Source of the DNA: a bacterium
GTDB taxonomy: Bacteria > Patescibacteriota > CG2-30-54-11
Direction of reading: 5' to 3'
NCBI GenBank assembly: GCA_029573015.1
Contig: JAKQHK010000064.1
Coordinates: forward strand, 1-33,992
Length of the DNA stretch: 33,992 nucleotides
Shown: piece after piece, positions 1 to 7,054 of the stretch
Position numbering within the stretch: the stretch's first letter is position 1
Layout of the letters: the number at the start of each line of letters is the position of its first letter
Notes under the pieces: generated by a model
What the model was told of the DNA's origin: nothing
Database searches by the model: none
The model's input: only the letters and a program-made list of their open reading frames with translations
Translations under genes and position numbers: made by a program

Positions 1-1605
1 GGCGTCGCCGGCCTGTTCGTTCTATTCGGCGGGCTGGACCATCCCGAAGAAGTGCCGCTGCAGCTGGTTGGTTTCGGATTCGGCGCTTCGCTTGTTGCCC
101 TGTTTGCCCAGCTGGGTGGTGGTATCTATACCAAGGCAGCCGACGTCGGAGCTGATTTGGTTGGTAAAGTGGAAGCCGGTATACCCGAAGATGACATGCG
201 CAATCCGGCGGTGGTTGCTGACCTCGTCGGCGACAATGTCGGCGACTGTGCCGGCCGCGGGGCTGACCTTTTCGAAAGCACCGCTGCTGAAAATATCGGA
301 GCTATGATCCTCGGCATCGCGCTCTATCCAGTTTTCGGGCTGGGAGGCGTCATTTTTCCGCTCATTGCCCGTTCCTTCGGTCTGATTGCCTCGATCATCG
401 GGGTATTCTCCGTGAAGATGAAAGAGGACGAAGATCCGATGCAGGCGCTGAACCGGGGTTTTTATATCACCGCGATTCTCGCCTTAGCGGGTTTTTCCTT
501 CGCGACGCACTGGTTGCTTACTGAGCACTGGCTGGAATTCTCCCTTATCGGATTCATCGGTTTGCTGACGAGCATTCTCTTCTTGCTCATGACCCAGTAT
601 TATACGGAGCACCGTTATCGTCCGGTACAGCTCATTGCTGAATCATCCAAGACCGGCGGAGCTACGAATATCATCAGCGGTTTTGCTATCGGGCTGGAAA
701 GCACTGCCTTGCCGGTGATCGTGATCTCCGCTGCCTTGCTTGCCGCCTACTGGATCGGTAATCATACCGGGCTTGCTGACGGTGGCTTGTACGGCACGGC
801 CATTGCTACCATGGGCATGCTCGCTCCGGCTGCCTATGTTCTCGCTATGGATACCTTCGGACCGATTGCGGATAACGCGGGCGGCATCGTGGAAATGTCC
901 GGCGCCCCGGAGAAAGTGCGCGAAAAAACCGACCGGTTAGATGCAGTCGGTAACACAACCAAAGCCCTGACCAAAGGCTATGCGGTCGGTTCCGCAGCCC
1001 TGGCGGCTTTCCTGCTGTTCTCCGCCTTCCTGACCGATGCGAAGCTCGAGAGCATCGACATGGCCAAACCGGTCGTGTTTGTGGGTGGATTCATGGGCGC
1101 CATGCTCGTTTTCCTCTTTTCCTCATTTGCCATCCGGGCAGTCGGCAAGGGCGCCGGGTATATTATTGAAGAAGTACGCCGTCAATTTAAAGCTGATCCT
1201 GGTATCATGAAGGGTACGAGCAAGCCTAGTTATTCCGCTTGCGTGGATATCGCCACCAAGGGCGCGCTGCGCGAGATGGTCAAGCCCGGTCTGGTGGCTA
1301 TCGTCGGACCAGTGCTTATCGGCTACATACTCAAAGTTGAGGCTGTTGGTGCCATGCTTATGGTCGGGACGATCGCTGGTGTGATCATGGCACTTGTGCT
1401 CAATACCGGTGGTGGCGCCTGGGACAATGCCAAAAAGTACATCGAGCGCGGCAACCTCGGAGGTAAAGGCTCGGATGCACACAAGGCAGCGGTTATCGGG
1501 GATACGGTCGGCGATCCGTTCAAGGATACTGCCGGGCCATCCCTGCACGTCCTTATTAAGCTGCTCGCAACGATCACCCTTGTCTTCATCCCGCTGTTCA
1601 TGTAA
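1..1605 (+). CDS. hppA: Membrane-bound proton-translocating pyrophosphatase, 3' part (5' end outside window)
   Basis: Integral membrane pump that couples pyrophosphate hydrolysis to H+ transport. The reading frame is open from base 1, so the track start at 52 (a GTG) is only an internal codon; about 535 codons of a protein usually near 700 residues are present. Visible family signatures are the substrate-binding loop GGGIYTKAADVGADLVGKVE followed by DLVGDNVGDCAG, the DTFGPIADNAGGI segment, GGAWDNAKK, and the C-terminal GDTVGDPFKDTAGPS. The stretch GNTTKALTKGYA carries Lys and Thr where potassium-dependent enzymes carry Ala and Gly, so by family knowledge this should be a K+-independent H+ pump. 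One small deviation is DCAGRGADLFE where DCAGMAADLFE is usual. A terminator follows the stop. Confidence 0.97.
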   Translation, partial: GVAGLFVLFGGLDHPEEVPLQLVGFGFGASLVALFAQLGGGIYTKAADVGADLVGKVEAGIPEDDMRNPAVVADLVGDNVGDCAGRGADLFESTAAENIGAMILGIALYPVFGLGGVIFPLIARSFGLIASIIGVFSVKMKEDEDPMQALNRGFYITAILALAGFSFATHWLLTEHWLEFSLIGFIGLLTSILFLLMTQYYTEHRYRPVQLIAESSKTGGATNIISGFAIGLESTALPVIVISAALLAAYWIGNHTGLADGGLYGTAIATMGMLAPAAYVLAMDTFGPIADNAGGIVEMSGAPEKVREKTDRLDAVGNTTKALTKGYAVGSAALAAFLLFSAFLTDAKLESIDMAKPVVFVGGFMGAMLVFLFSSFAIRAVGKGAGYIIEEVRRQFKADPGIMKGTSKPSYSACVDIATKGALREMVKPGLVAIVGPVLIGYILKVEAVGAMLMVGTIAGVIMALVLNTGGGAWDNAKKYIERGNLGGKGSDAHKAAVIGDTVGDPFKDTAGPSLHVLIKLLATITLVFIPLFM

Positions 1606-1657
1606 TCGTTGAATGTTGCTATTGGGTGATTGATAGATTTGGAAATTGAAAAAATAT

Positions 1658-1692
1658 AAAACGGGTGCCGCTTGAGAAGGCCCCCGTTTTTA
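1658..1692 (+). terminator. Rho-independent terminator of hppA
   Basis: AAAACGGG-t-GCC pairs with GGC-c-CCCGTTTT (one mismatch inside the stem) around a nine-base loop, and the 3' arm runs into a T-rich tract. It sits about 50 bases after the hppA stop codon. Confidence 0.85.
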
Positions 1693-1751
1693 TTTCGGTT
1701 TACACATACCTGCTTCGTCAGTTATCATTCTATATGTATTTAATCTATGAC

Positions 1752-1781
1752 CAATCTTTTCTTTTACAAAAGAAAAGATTG
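1752..1781. repeat. Perfect 14-bp inverted repeat with 2-base loop
   Basis: CAATCTTTTCTTTT and AAAAGAAAAGATTG are exact reverse complements separated only by AC. It is too AT-rich to be a convincing terminator and lies between hppA and the tRNA gene. The rest of 1693-1886 has no gene that I can support. Confidence 0.7.
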
Positions 1782-1802
1782 AGGGTATTCGCCCCCATCC
1801 TT

Positions 1803-1827
1803 CTTCGTCCCGTCAGATGACGGGGCT
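1803..1827. repeat. Intergenic hairpin repeat, copy 1
   Basis: CCCGTCA-GA-TGACGGG forms a tight seven-base-pair hairpin. The 25 bases here match 8347-8371 at 21 positions in the same orientation. The matching hairpins suggest a dispersed REP-like palindromic family. Confidence 0.6.
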
Positions 1828-1886
1828 TCGGAGGACGAGTCGTAGAAGCATCGTCGTTGCACTTTCTTGTGTTTCTCGTTCCTTAC

Positions 1887-1961
1887 GCCCCCATAGCTCA
1901 GTGGATAGAGCAGTGGTTTCCTAAACCATGTGCGCAGGTTCGATTCCTGCTGGGGGCACCA
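1887..1961 (+). tRNA. tRNA-Arg (anticodon CCT), CCA encoded
   Basis: Acceptor arms GCCCCCA and TGGGGGC pair over seven bases and are followed by ACCA, so the CCA end is encoded. The D arm is AGCTCAGTGGATAGAGC. The anticodon arm GTGGT/ACCAT (one G-T pair) encloses loop TTCCTAA with anticodon CCT, reading AGG. The T arm GCAGGTTCGATTCCTGC is perfect. The 3' half overlaps the end of the minus-strand recombinase gene, which marks this tRNA as the attachment target of an integrated element. Confidence 0.97.
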
Positions 1962-3597
1962 GACATGATTTGTCACCGTTAGCTTCGAGTGGAATGGCGA
2001 AAAGACAGGACAAAGTCGGTGTTCCACTAGCCAATTCATCATAGGTAGGTATCCCCTCAAAAAGGAGGCTAAAAACAGGCCCTTGATTGTGGGGTTTTCT
2101 TTTGTCTGACACCACTTCCGGGAGTTGTTCCACTATTTTTCTGGTGCGTTTCAAAAGTTGCTGTATATCATGCTTTTCCGAGTCGGGTTTGGCCAACTCG
2201 TCCCTGACTTTGGCTGTCTCGATCTCCAGAGCTTCTAGCTTGGCTTCTAGGGCTTGGATGGCTACGGGAGAGCTCAGGAGCACAATCTTGTCGGCAACAG
2301 CGGTTTTCTGGGCTTCTAGGGTCGCCAGATGCTTCTTTATCTTGGCTGAGTCGTCCACCTGTTCCTGTTTGCGGCTCTGCCACTCGTCCAGGACAGTCGC
2401 CTCGATCAGGTCGATCATCTCGGGAGCCAGGTGATAAGTTTCGGCAGTCCGAAAAGCCAGGTTCTCGAGGTCATCTTTTCGGTAGCCCTTGTACTTGTGA
2501 CCACGGCTGCAGTGGTAGGTCGGATATGAGACTCCATACTGCCCCTTGGGCGAGCTTCCCTTGAGCGCTTTGTGACAGATCGGGCAATGGACAAATCGCT
2601 TGAACGGGAACAGGGGATTGTGAGCATTGCGGTGGATGGCGCGAGGGACGGGTTGCACGTCTCTCAGAAGTTTGTAGCCACTGTCGGTCTTTTGAATAAA
2701 AAATCTACCTTTGTTGGCCTTGTTGTAGGTATCAATACTCACAAGGCCGTCAAAGGCCGCCTTGACCGGCTGATTGTTTGTCCACTTCTCACAAATGATA
2801 CCGGCGTACACGGTACAGAGCACCACTTGAGGGATAGCTCTCTCATCGAGAGGTTTGCCCTGCTTCTCCAGAATGATCCTGCCGGAGGAATCGCGCTGAC
2901 AGTAGTTGCGGCGTTTGAAACCCAGGGCTCTCAGTTTGTCAGCTATCACGGTGTCAGAGAAGCCAGCAGCACGCATCTCGAAAACCTTGATGACAAACTC
3001 GCCCTCCTCGGGATGGGGAGCCAGTACAACACGCCTGCCGTGCGGGGTCTCGATTTTGGTGTTGATGTATCCGAGTGGAGGCCTCCGGTTCCAGTAGCCG
3101 TAGCGGGCATAGATGATCTCGGCGCCCACAGTACGAGTGAGCATGACCGAAACTTCGTTATTTGCCTGATTTGCCCGCATCATCTCGGCATCACGGCTCG
3201 GATTGATCTTGCTCCAATCGTAGGCCATGCCCAGGTGCTCTAGCGTGTTGATACTTGGCTGGATATATCCGTAGGAATCAATTAGCTCTATACCGTGGGC
3301 TTCGAGGTCGAGCTTGATGTCCGTAAAGGAGTGACTACCTTTTCTGGTGAGGCGATCAATGTCACGGAATATGACAGCTTTGATGCCACGCTTGCTGTCT
3401 TTGATGTACGCCATCATCTCATCAAAGGCTGGCCGGGAGTCCTTGCGTCCAGAGTATGTCTCTTTGAACACTTTGGCGACTTCCAGCCGGTTGATCTCGG
3501 CAGTCCTCTGGCACTGGCGCTCTTGCTGGTCGAGGCTTTCACCTTCGTTGAGCTGTCTGAGGGAGGAGATACGGCAGTAGATCACAGCACGTTTCAT
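1921..3597 (-). CDS. Large serine recombinase (site-specific integrase) ending inside tRNA-Arg
   Basis: Catalyses site-specific integration/excision. The N-terminal resolvase domain opens with VIYCRISS, whose first Ser of the RISS motif is the predicted nucleophile, and continues with FRDIDRLTR. A recombinase domain follows (about residues 160-320, PPLGY and GFSDTVIADKLRALGF), then a zinc ribbon CPICHKAL...CSRGHK (about 345-375) and a coiled-coil region (about 405-490). At 558 residues it is normal for large serine recombinases. The stop codon lies in the tRNA anticodon loop; the last residues (VPPAGIEPAHMV) are translated from the tRNA complement, as expected when attachment site and gene end coincide. 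Start ATG is preceded by TAGGTGA. Integration at a tRNA is more usual for tyrosine recombinases, which makes this arrangement notable. Confidence 0.95.
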   Translation of the reverse strand: MKRAVIYCRISSLRQLNEGESLDQQERQCQRTAEINRLEVAKVFKETYSGRKDSRPAFDEMMAYIKDSKRGIKAVIFRDIDRLTRKGSHSFTDIKLDLEAHGIELIDSYGYIQPSINTLEHLGMAYDWSKINPSRDAEMMRANQANNEVSVMLTRTVGAEIIYARYGYWNRRPPLGYINTKIETPHGRRVVLAPHPEEGEFVIKVFEMRAAGFSDTVIADKLRALGFKRRNYCQRDSSGRIILEKQGKPLDERAIPQVVLCTVYAGIICEKWTNNQPVKAAFDGLVSIDTYNKANKGRFFIQKTDSGYKLLRDVQPVPRAIHRNAHNPLFPFKRFVHCPICHKALKGSSPKGQYGVSYPTYHCSRGHKYKGYRKDDLENLAFRTAETYHLAPEMIDLIEATVLDEWQSRKQEQVDDSAKIKKHLATLEAQKTAVADKIVLLSSPVAIQALEAKLEALEIETAKVRDELAKPDSEKHDIQQLLKRTRKIVEQLPEVVSDKRKPHNQGPVFSLLFEGIPTYDELASGTPTLSCLFAIPLEANGDKSCLVPPAGIEPAHMV

Positions 3598-3609
3598 GGT
3601 TCACCTAAC

Positions 3610-3725
3610 ATAAAAGGACAACTTGGGGGCTGACAAGTAAAGACACAAAGCCTTCACTAACCCAAGTTGCCCTTTTATATCGGCAAGAGGTAATGAGACG
3701 AAAGCTTTGCATTTTACTTGTCAGC
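3610..3725. repeat. Two overlapping inverted repeats upstream of the recombinase
   Basis: ATAAAAGGACAACTTGGG (3610-3627) is the reverse complement of 3661-3678 at 17 of 18 positions. A second pair, GCTGACAAGTAAA (3629-3641) and TTTACTTGTCAGC (3713-3725), is perfect over 13 bases. Both lie in the 5' untranslated region of the recombinase and touch the end of the small upstream gene. They could be recombinase or repressor binding sites, or a folded leader RNA. Confidence 0.65.
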
Positions 3726-3902
3726 GGTCGCATTATACGGCTCTCTAGTATCATCATGCAACGCTCGTTCCTCGGTGAAGACAGAAAGAATAACCTGAGC
3801 CCACCTGCGGGATTCAACAAGCACGCGCTCAATTTCAGCATCGGATAAATGCTGAAATCGTTTGCCCAATACACCGCGTGCCTGTTGAATGGAAAGAGAC
3901 AT
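3714..3902 (-). CDS. Small helical protein upstream of the recombinase, unknown function
   Basis: A 62-residue protein, mostly alpha-helical in appearance (MSLSIQQARGVLGKRF, then LSDAEIERVLVESRRWAQVIL). The pattern of a short helix, a conserved-looking loop and an amphipathic helix resembles small proteins often encoded just upstream of recombinases on integrated elements, but I cannot name a family. No strong ribosome binding site is visible. It is in the same orientation as the recombinase and separated from it by the inverted repeats, so the two may be co-transcribed. Composition is protein-like, unlike most ORFs in this part of the window. Confidence 0.55.
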   Translation of the reverse strand: MSLSIQQARGVLGKRFQHLSDAEIERVLVESRRWAQVILSVFTEERALHDDTREPYNATADK

Positions 3903-3911
3903 ATTCGGAGC

Positions 3912-4451
3912 CTACTGTCGACAGCGGCTTAACCAAAAAACGCCACTGTCGCCAGCGGACGCACGCTCGAAAGACTCGCTCCTATCACTGATACGACCGG
4001 CAGTGTCGCTCGTGGTGTTTGCAGCGGAAATGCCCACCAAGAGTCCTGGTAAGGGCGAACGCTCAGAAGAAAGAGGAGGAAATGCAACGGAACCGAGGAG
4101 CGAGCTATAGGCGTGAAGGTCATCTCTTATTTGCCACTCTCTGTCTGGAAGGAATAGTGTCCTCGTTTGTTTTTGGTACTGCCGTATGACGCCCCTTCGT
4201 CGTCTTCGATCATTAAATGTAACATACCACGTTACCTTCCCCGCATTGCTATAAAGCGGGGAAGCAAAAATGACTCGTTCCAAAGATCGGTCGGCAATCG
4301 TTAGGTGAAGTGAAACGGAAGCGTGAGCAGGGAGTCCGATTAGCTGTTTTGCTTTTGATGATTGTGTCGTCTCCAGGCATCGGCGCCTGGAGCCTCCCCA
4401 TCGGTAGCCAGTCGTCCACCTTGTCAGTTTTAATTGAATAACCGTTTCCAT
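3912..4451 (-). CDS. Possible unknown protein, doubtful
   Basis: An open frame of about 179 codons from an ATG preceded by AGAGGAG at good spacing (the track begins one GTG earlier, at 4457). The predicted protein is rich in Arg and Ser, has no motif I recognise and low sequence regularity. Two strong hairpins (4236-4264 and 4371-4392) lie within it, which would be unusual for a coding sequence and may mean the stretch is structured or decayed DNA instead. The ribosome binding site is the only positive evidence. Confidence 0.3.
   Translation of the reverse strand: METVIQLKLTRWTTGYRWGGSRRRCLETTQSSKAKQLIGLPAHASVSLHLTIADRSLERVIFASPLYSNAGKVTWYVTFNDRRRRRGVIRQYQKQTRTLFLPDREWQIRDDLHAYSSLLGSVAFPPLSSERSPLPGLLVGISAANTTSDTAGRISDRSESFERASAGDSGVFWLSRCRQ
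4236..4264. repeat. Perfect 9-bp inverted repeat
   Basis: CTTCCCCGC and GCGGGGAAG are exact reverse complements around an 11-base loop. It has no T-tract on either side, so it is not a standard terminator. Confidence 0.6.
4371..4392. repeat. Perfect 8-bp inverted repeat
   Basis: CTCCAGGC and GCCTGGAG are exact reverse complements around a six-base loop. It lies inside the doubtful minus-strand ORF. Confidence 0.55.
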
Positions 4452-4541
4452 ATACACTCCTCTGATAATAGCTAGAAACGACTAGCTTATATCATTGGTT
4501 TTTGGAGAATCGACCACCGCGTTTATAGTTACGCCCTTCAT

Positions 4542-4566
4542 AAAAAAAGCCCCCGAAAAGGGAGCT
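4542..4566 (-). terminator. Rho-independent terminator for the 264-residue minus-strand gene
   Basis: Read on the minus strand, AGCTCCC pairs with GGGGGCT (one G-U) around a TTTTC loop and is followed by seven T. It lies about 50 bases past the stop codon of the gene at 4614-5408. Confidence 0.85.
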
Positions 4567-4613
4567 TAATTGTACTGTGTGTGGTGGTTGGGAATGTTTA
4601 CCCGCGTCCAATG

Positions 4614-5408
4614 TTACGCGCTAGACAGACTTTTCAATTTTTCGATATTGAGCGTGTAGAGTTCCGTTTTTCCCTGTCTGTGGTGGGTGAGGTAACTGTC
4701 GAGATCGAAATCCAGTCCTTCGAGTTTATCCCTGAGTTTTGACAGTGCATCCTTGGTATCGGACTCCTGGGGTAGGTCAGAGGTCGTGAACGTGGCAACA
4801 TCTGCTGCTATATTACTCTGATACTTGTGTGCGAGAAAAACAAAGCACTTGTATTGCAGGCTTTCCTCAGGTGAATACTTGTCGCTGTTGGTGCGTGCGT
4901 ACCTTCTGAGGACTATGCTTGTGCCGTTATCTCTCTTGAGCATACCGCCATTGGTATCTACCCACTCGACCGGCCCCAGCATGATCCTTTTCGCCTTGGG
5001 CTTTCCATACTTGGCAATCACCCACTGGAGCACTTTTTCGCTGACATTGGCAAGACTGACTGATACGCCAGGCTCCATGCTGTTTGGTTCGAGTCGCAGC
5101 TGGAGCTCGAGATATTTCGACTGCCAGTAGATCGACCAGTATTTGTCACTTGGAGGATTCCAGCTTTCCGGCTGGGACATGAAATCCAGATTGTCCCGAG
5201 AGCCAAAGTGTCTGATCTCCACAGCTTCAAGGTTGGTGGGGTCTCCCAGGACATACAGCGCTTTGGCTAGAGGCTCCATGTCCAGGAGATCATCATTCAG
5301 ATAGCCAAGACGACAGATGAGGTGCTGTGGCCGTCCCTGACGAATATGCTCATCGAGAATACGCTGCGCTACATCGCCAAGGTTGGGTGGGGTCATCGTC
5401 TCAGCCAT
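4614..5408 (-). CDS. Hypothetical soluble protein, 264 residues
   Basis: Unrecognised. The protein has no signal peptide or membrane helix, begins MAETMTPPNLGDVAQRILDEHI, and has a mixed, well-ordered composition with a C-terminal region rich in short helices (DALSKLRDKLEGLDFDLDSYL). It is flanked by its own promoter (5441-5470) and terminator, so it is probably a stand-alone cargo gene of the element. It is divergent from the nuclease gene at 5644 and the two promoters are almost back to back, so their regulation may be linked. No catalytic motif can be pointed out. Confidence 0.75.
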   Translation of the reverse strand: MAETMTPPNLGDVAQRILDEHIRQGRPQHLICRLGYLNDDLLDMEPLAKALYVLGDPTNLEAVEIRHFGSRDNLDFMSQPESWNPPSDKYWSIYWQSKYLELQLRLEPNSMEPGVSVSLANVSEKVLQWVIAKYGKPKAKRIMLGPVEWVDTNGGMLKRDNGTSIVLRRYARTNSDKYSPEESLQYKCFVFLAHKYQSNIAADVATFTTSDLPQESDTKDALSKLRDKLEGLDFDLDSYLTHHRQGKTELYTLNIEKLKSLSSA

Positions 5409-5440
5409 AGGTTGCTTTCGAGTAAATATCCAAGTGCTAC

Positions 5441-5470
5441 ATTATAACTCGTTTACCGGCAAGCCGCCAA
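5441..5470 (-). promoter_or_regulatory. Promoter for the 264-residue hypothetical gene
   Basis: On the minus strand: TTGGCG, 18-base spacer, TATAAT, ending about 33 bases before the ATG. The -10 is a perfect consensus. Confidence 0.6.
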
Positions 5471-5478
5471 GACATTTA

Positions 5479-5508
5479 TTGCTTTTCGTGCTCGCTTAAA
5501 CCTATAAT
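5479..5508 (+). promoter_or_regulatory. Promoter for the structured leader and Mrr-like gene
   Basis: TTGCTT, 18-base spacer, TATAAT. The predicted start of transcription near 5515 coincides with the first base of the long hairpin at 5515-5610. Confidence 0.6.
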
Positions 5509-5514
5509 GAACCC

Positions 5515-5633
5515 GCACACTCTATAACCCATAGTCTACGAATCGCAGCCAAGGAGAAAGCAGGGAGTGTCTCTGCCAATTCTCTTTGGCTGCGGCTATG
5601 GAGAGTGTGCAAAGCAGGGGCACTCCTTTTTTT
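5515..5633 (+). ncRNA. Long-hairpin leader RNA with alternative terminator
   Basis: Bases 5515-5610 fold into one interrupted hairpin of about 37 pairs: GCACACTCT/AGAGTGTGC (9), CCATAG/CTATGG (6), CGCAGCCAA/TTGGCTGCG (9), GGAGAA/TTCTCT (6, one G-U), GCAGGGA/TCTCTGC (7, one G-U) with a three-base loop. The 3' strand of the basal stem (GAGTGT, 5603-5608) can instead pair with GCACTC (5620-5625), directly followed by seven T (5627-5633). That is the architecture of a transcription attenuator, or of a short terminated RNA. The ribosome site GTGAGGA and the ATG of the nuclease follow at once. A hairpin-type mobile insertion (MITE) is an alternative reading. Confidence 0.65.
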
Positions 5634-5643
5634 GTGAGGAAAA

Positions 5644-6228
5644 ATGCTAGAAAAACACTCTCGCCAAGACCCGCTCCAATTACTCGTCGAGGCTTTACCC
5701 CCCTTGCTTTTGATGTATGGGTTATACCGCTTTTCAAAGAGCCATAATATCCAGTCTGCTATCGCAGAGACAACAGTGGTCTCTCTCATACTATGCGCCG
5801 TGTTGGTAGCACTGATTCTGGCATATCAGTACTGGAAGCGGCATGAGCAGCAAAAATATGGCATGGACAAGATCGACGTGATGACAGGCTTTGCTTTTCA
5901 GGACTATCTGGCTAACTTGTTTCGCGAACTGGGGTATCACATCACCAAGACACCCCACAGGGCTGACTATGGCTGCGACTTTATCATAGCTCGTGATGGC
6001 AAGAAGGCTGTCGTACAGGCCAAACGATCAAGTGATGTAATAAGCATAAAAGCCGTACAGGAAGCTATCGCAGCGAAAGAATATTATCGGACTGACTATG
6101 CAGCTGTGATCACAAACAACCGTTTTTCATCCAACGCCCTGCGAATTGCGGAAAAAACTGGAGTTATCTTAATCAGCCGGGAGAATCTGTTGAATCGAAT
6201 AAAAAAAGCATATAATCAAAAGGCATAA
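5644..6228 (+). CDS. Membrane-anchored Mrr-like restriction endonuclease domain protein
   Basis: Predicted DNA nuclease tethered to the membrane. Two hydrophobic segments lie near the N terminus (LLVEALPPLLLMYGLY and VVSLILCAVLVALILAYQYW). From about residue 85 a restriction-endonuclease-like (Mrr_cat type) domain follows: FAFQDYLANLFRELGY, then ADYGCDFIIARDGKKAVVQAKR, which gives the expected D...(Q)xK catalytic pattern, then a helix (AVQEAIAAKEYY) and AVITNNRFSSNA. Membrane-anchored Mrr-type nucleases are known in bacteria and some are linked to restriction of foreign DNA. It has its own promoter and a folded leader RNA and is followed by three same-strand genes of unknown role. Confidence 0.85.
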   Translation: MLEKHSRQDPLQLLVEALPPLLLMYGLYRFSKSHNIQSAIAETTVVSLILCAVLVALILAYQYWKRHEQQKYGMDKIDVMTGFAFQDYLANLFRELGYHITKTPHRADYGCDFIIARDGKKAVVQAKRSSDVISIKAVQEAIAAKEYYRTDYAAVITNNRFSSNALRIAEKTGVILISRENLLNRIKKAYNQKA

Positions 6229-6328
6229 TAGAAAGAATATCTACCTGCTGAAAACTGTCATATCACAAACTCGATACAGACACTGACAAACAAACCTCAA
6301 TGCACCATCTAACTCAAAGGAGATAAAC

Positions 6329-6592
6329 ATGGCAACATATGACACACAAGTCTTGCTTCAGCACCTAAATGATAAATGGCATGGCGTCAAATGCCCTCTA
6401 TGTCAAGCAGATAAATGGAATGTCTCTGATAATGTTTTCGAACTACGGCAATTTAATCAAGGTAACATGATAATCGGCGGAGTACCAATCGTCCCTGTTA
6501 TCCCGGTTACCTGCAGTAACTGCGGCAATACCGTGCTTGTTAACGCATTGATGACAAAAGCCATCACCCCTCCTACAAATAAGGAGGCTTAA
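6329..6592 (+). CDS. Small zinc-ribbon protein
   Basis: An 87-residue protein with two cysteine pairs, CPLC (about residue 22) and CSNC (about 62), the layout of a single zinc ribbon. Between them is VSDNVFELRQFNQGNMIIGG, which recurs in small conserved hypothetical proteins of similar length. There is no membrane helix. AAAGGAGATAAAC gives a good ribosome site. The next gene begins two bases after the stop and its ribosome site lies inside this gene, so the two are an operon and are likely to act together. Function unknown; a nucleic-acid or protein-binding adaptor is an inference. Confidence 0.8.
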   Translation: MATYDTQVLLQHLNDKWHGVKCPLCQADKWNVSDNVFELRQFNQGNMIIGGVPIVPVIPVTCSNCGNTVLVNALMTKAITPPTNKEA

Positions 6593-6593
6593 A

Positions 6594-7004
6594 ATGACAG
6601 CTCAAAAAACTGAACTAAAGGTTTCACAAGACTTTGAGCTATTACTGCCTCAACAACAAAAAGCTTATCCGATCTCAAAAGACGAATGGACTTTCTTAAA
6701 AGAGAAGGTTAAAACGATAAATAATTCATCAAACATCTATCATACGATCGGTTCAGTGTTCTTGGGTATCACGGGTTCAGCTCTCTTGGCTGTATTCACA
6801 TATGACAAACCAAATCCGATCACTATTGAATACAACACTAGAATTTTGATCACGATTTCCGCATTTATCGTTTCTTTAATCTGTGGAATCTGCTTACTTG
6901 TCTTTGGTGGGAAGCAAAAACAACTGCAAGAAATAAGTGCAGCAGAAGTAATTCAGCATATGGAGCTAATTGAAAAAAGATATGCGGCTGAGGAAGACAG
7001 CTAA
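6594..7004 (+). CDS. Two-helix membrane protein, unknown function
   Basis: A 136-residue protein with a soluble N-terminal part of about 55 residues, two hydrophobic segments (IGSVFLGITGSALLAVFTY and ILITISAFIVSLICGICLLVF) and a charged C-terminal helix (QKQLQEISAAEVIQHMELIEKRY) that may form a coiled coil. Translational coupling with the zinc-ribbon gene is suggested by AAGGAGG at its end. The pairing of a small zinc ribbon with a two-helix membrane protein is seen in phage-defence and stress-related loci, but I cannot assign this one. The base composition here is visibly more AT-rich than hppA or the hydrogenase genes. Confidence 0.75.
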   Translation: MTAQKTELKVSQDFELLLPQQQKAYPISKDEWTFLKEKVKTINNSSNIYHTIGSVFLGITGSALLAVFTYDKPNPITIEYNTRILITISAFIVSLICGICLLVFGGKQKQLQEISAAEVIQHMELIEKRYAAEEDS

Positions 7005-7054
7005 TTTAGCTCAACCTTTACGTAGCAGCGATAATTATTGGTATAGGTGCTATC

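Noticed and set aside
1764-2060. 98-codon minus ORF covering the tRNA
   Set aside because: It is a tRNA shadow (NLRTWFRKPLLYPLSYGG is typical of translated tRNA complements).
2572-3243. 223-codon plus ORF opposite the recombinase
   Set aside because: It is antisense to a clear recombinase gene and has no family features.
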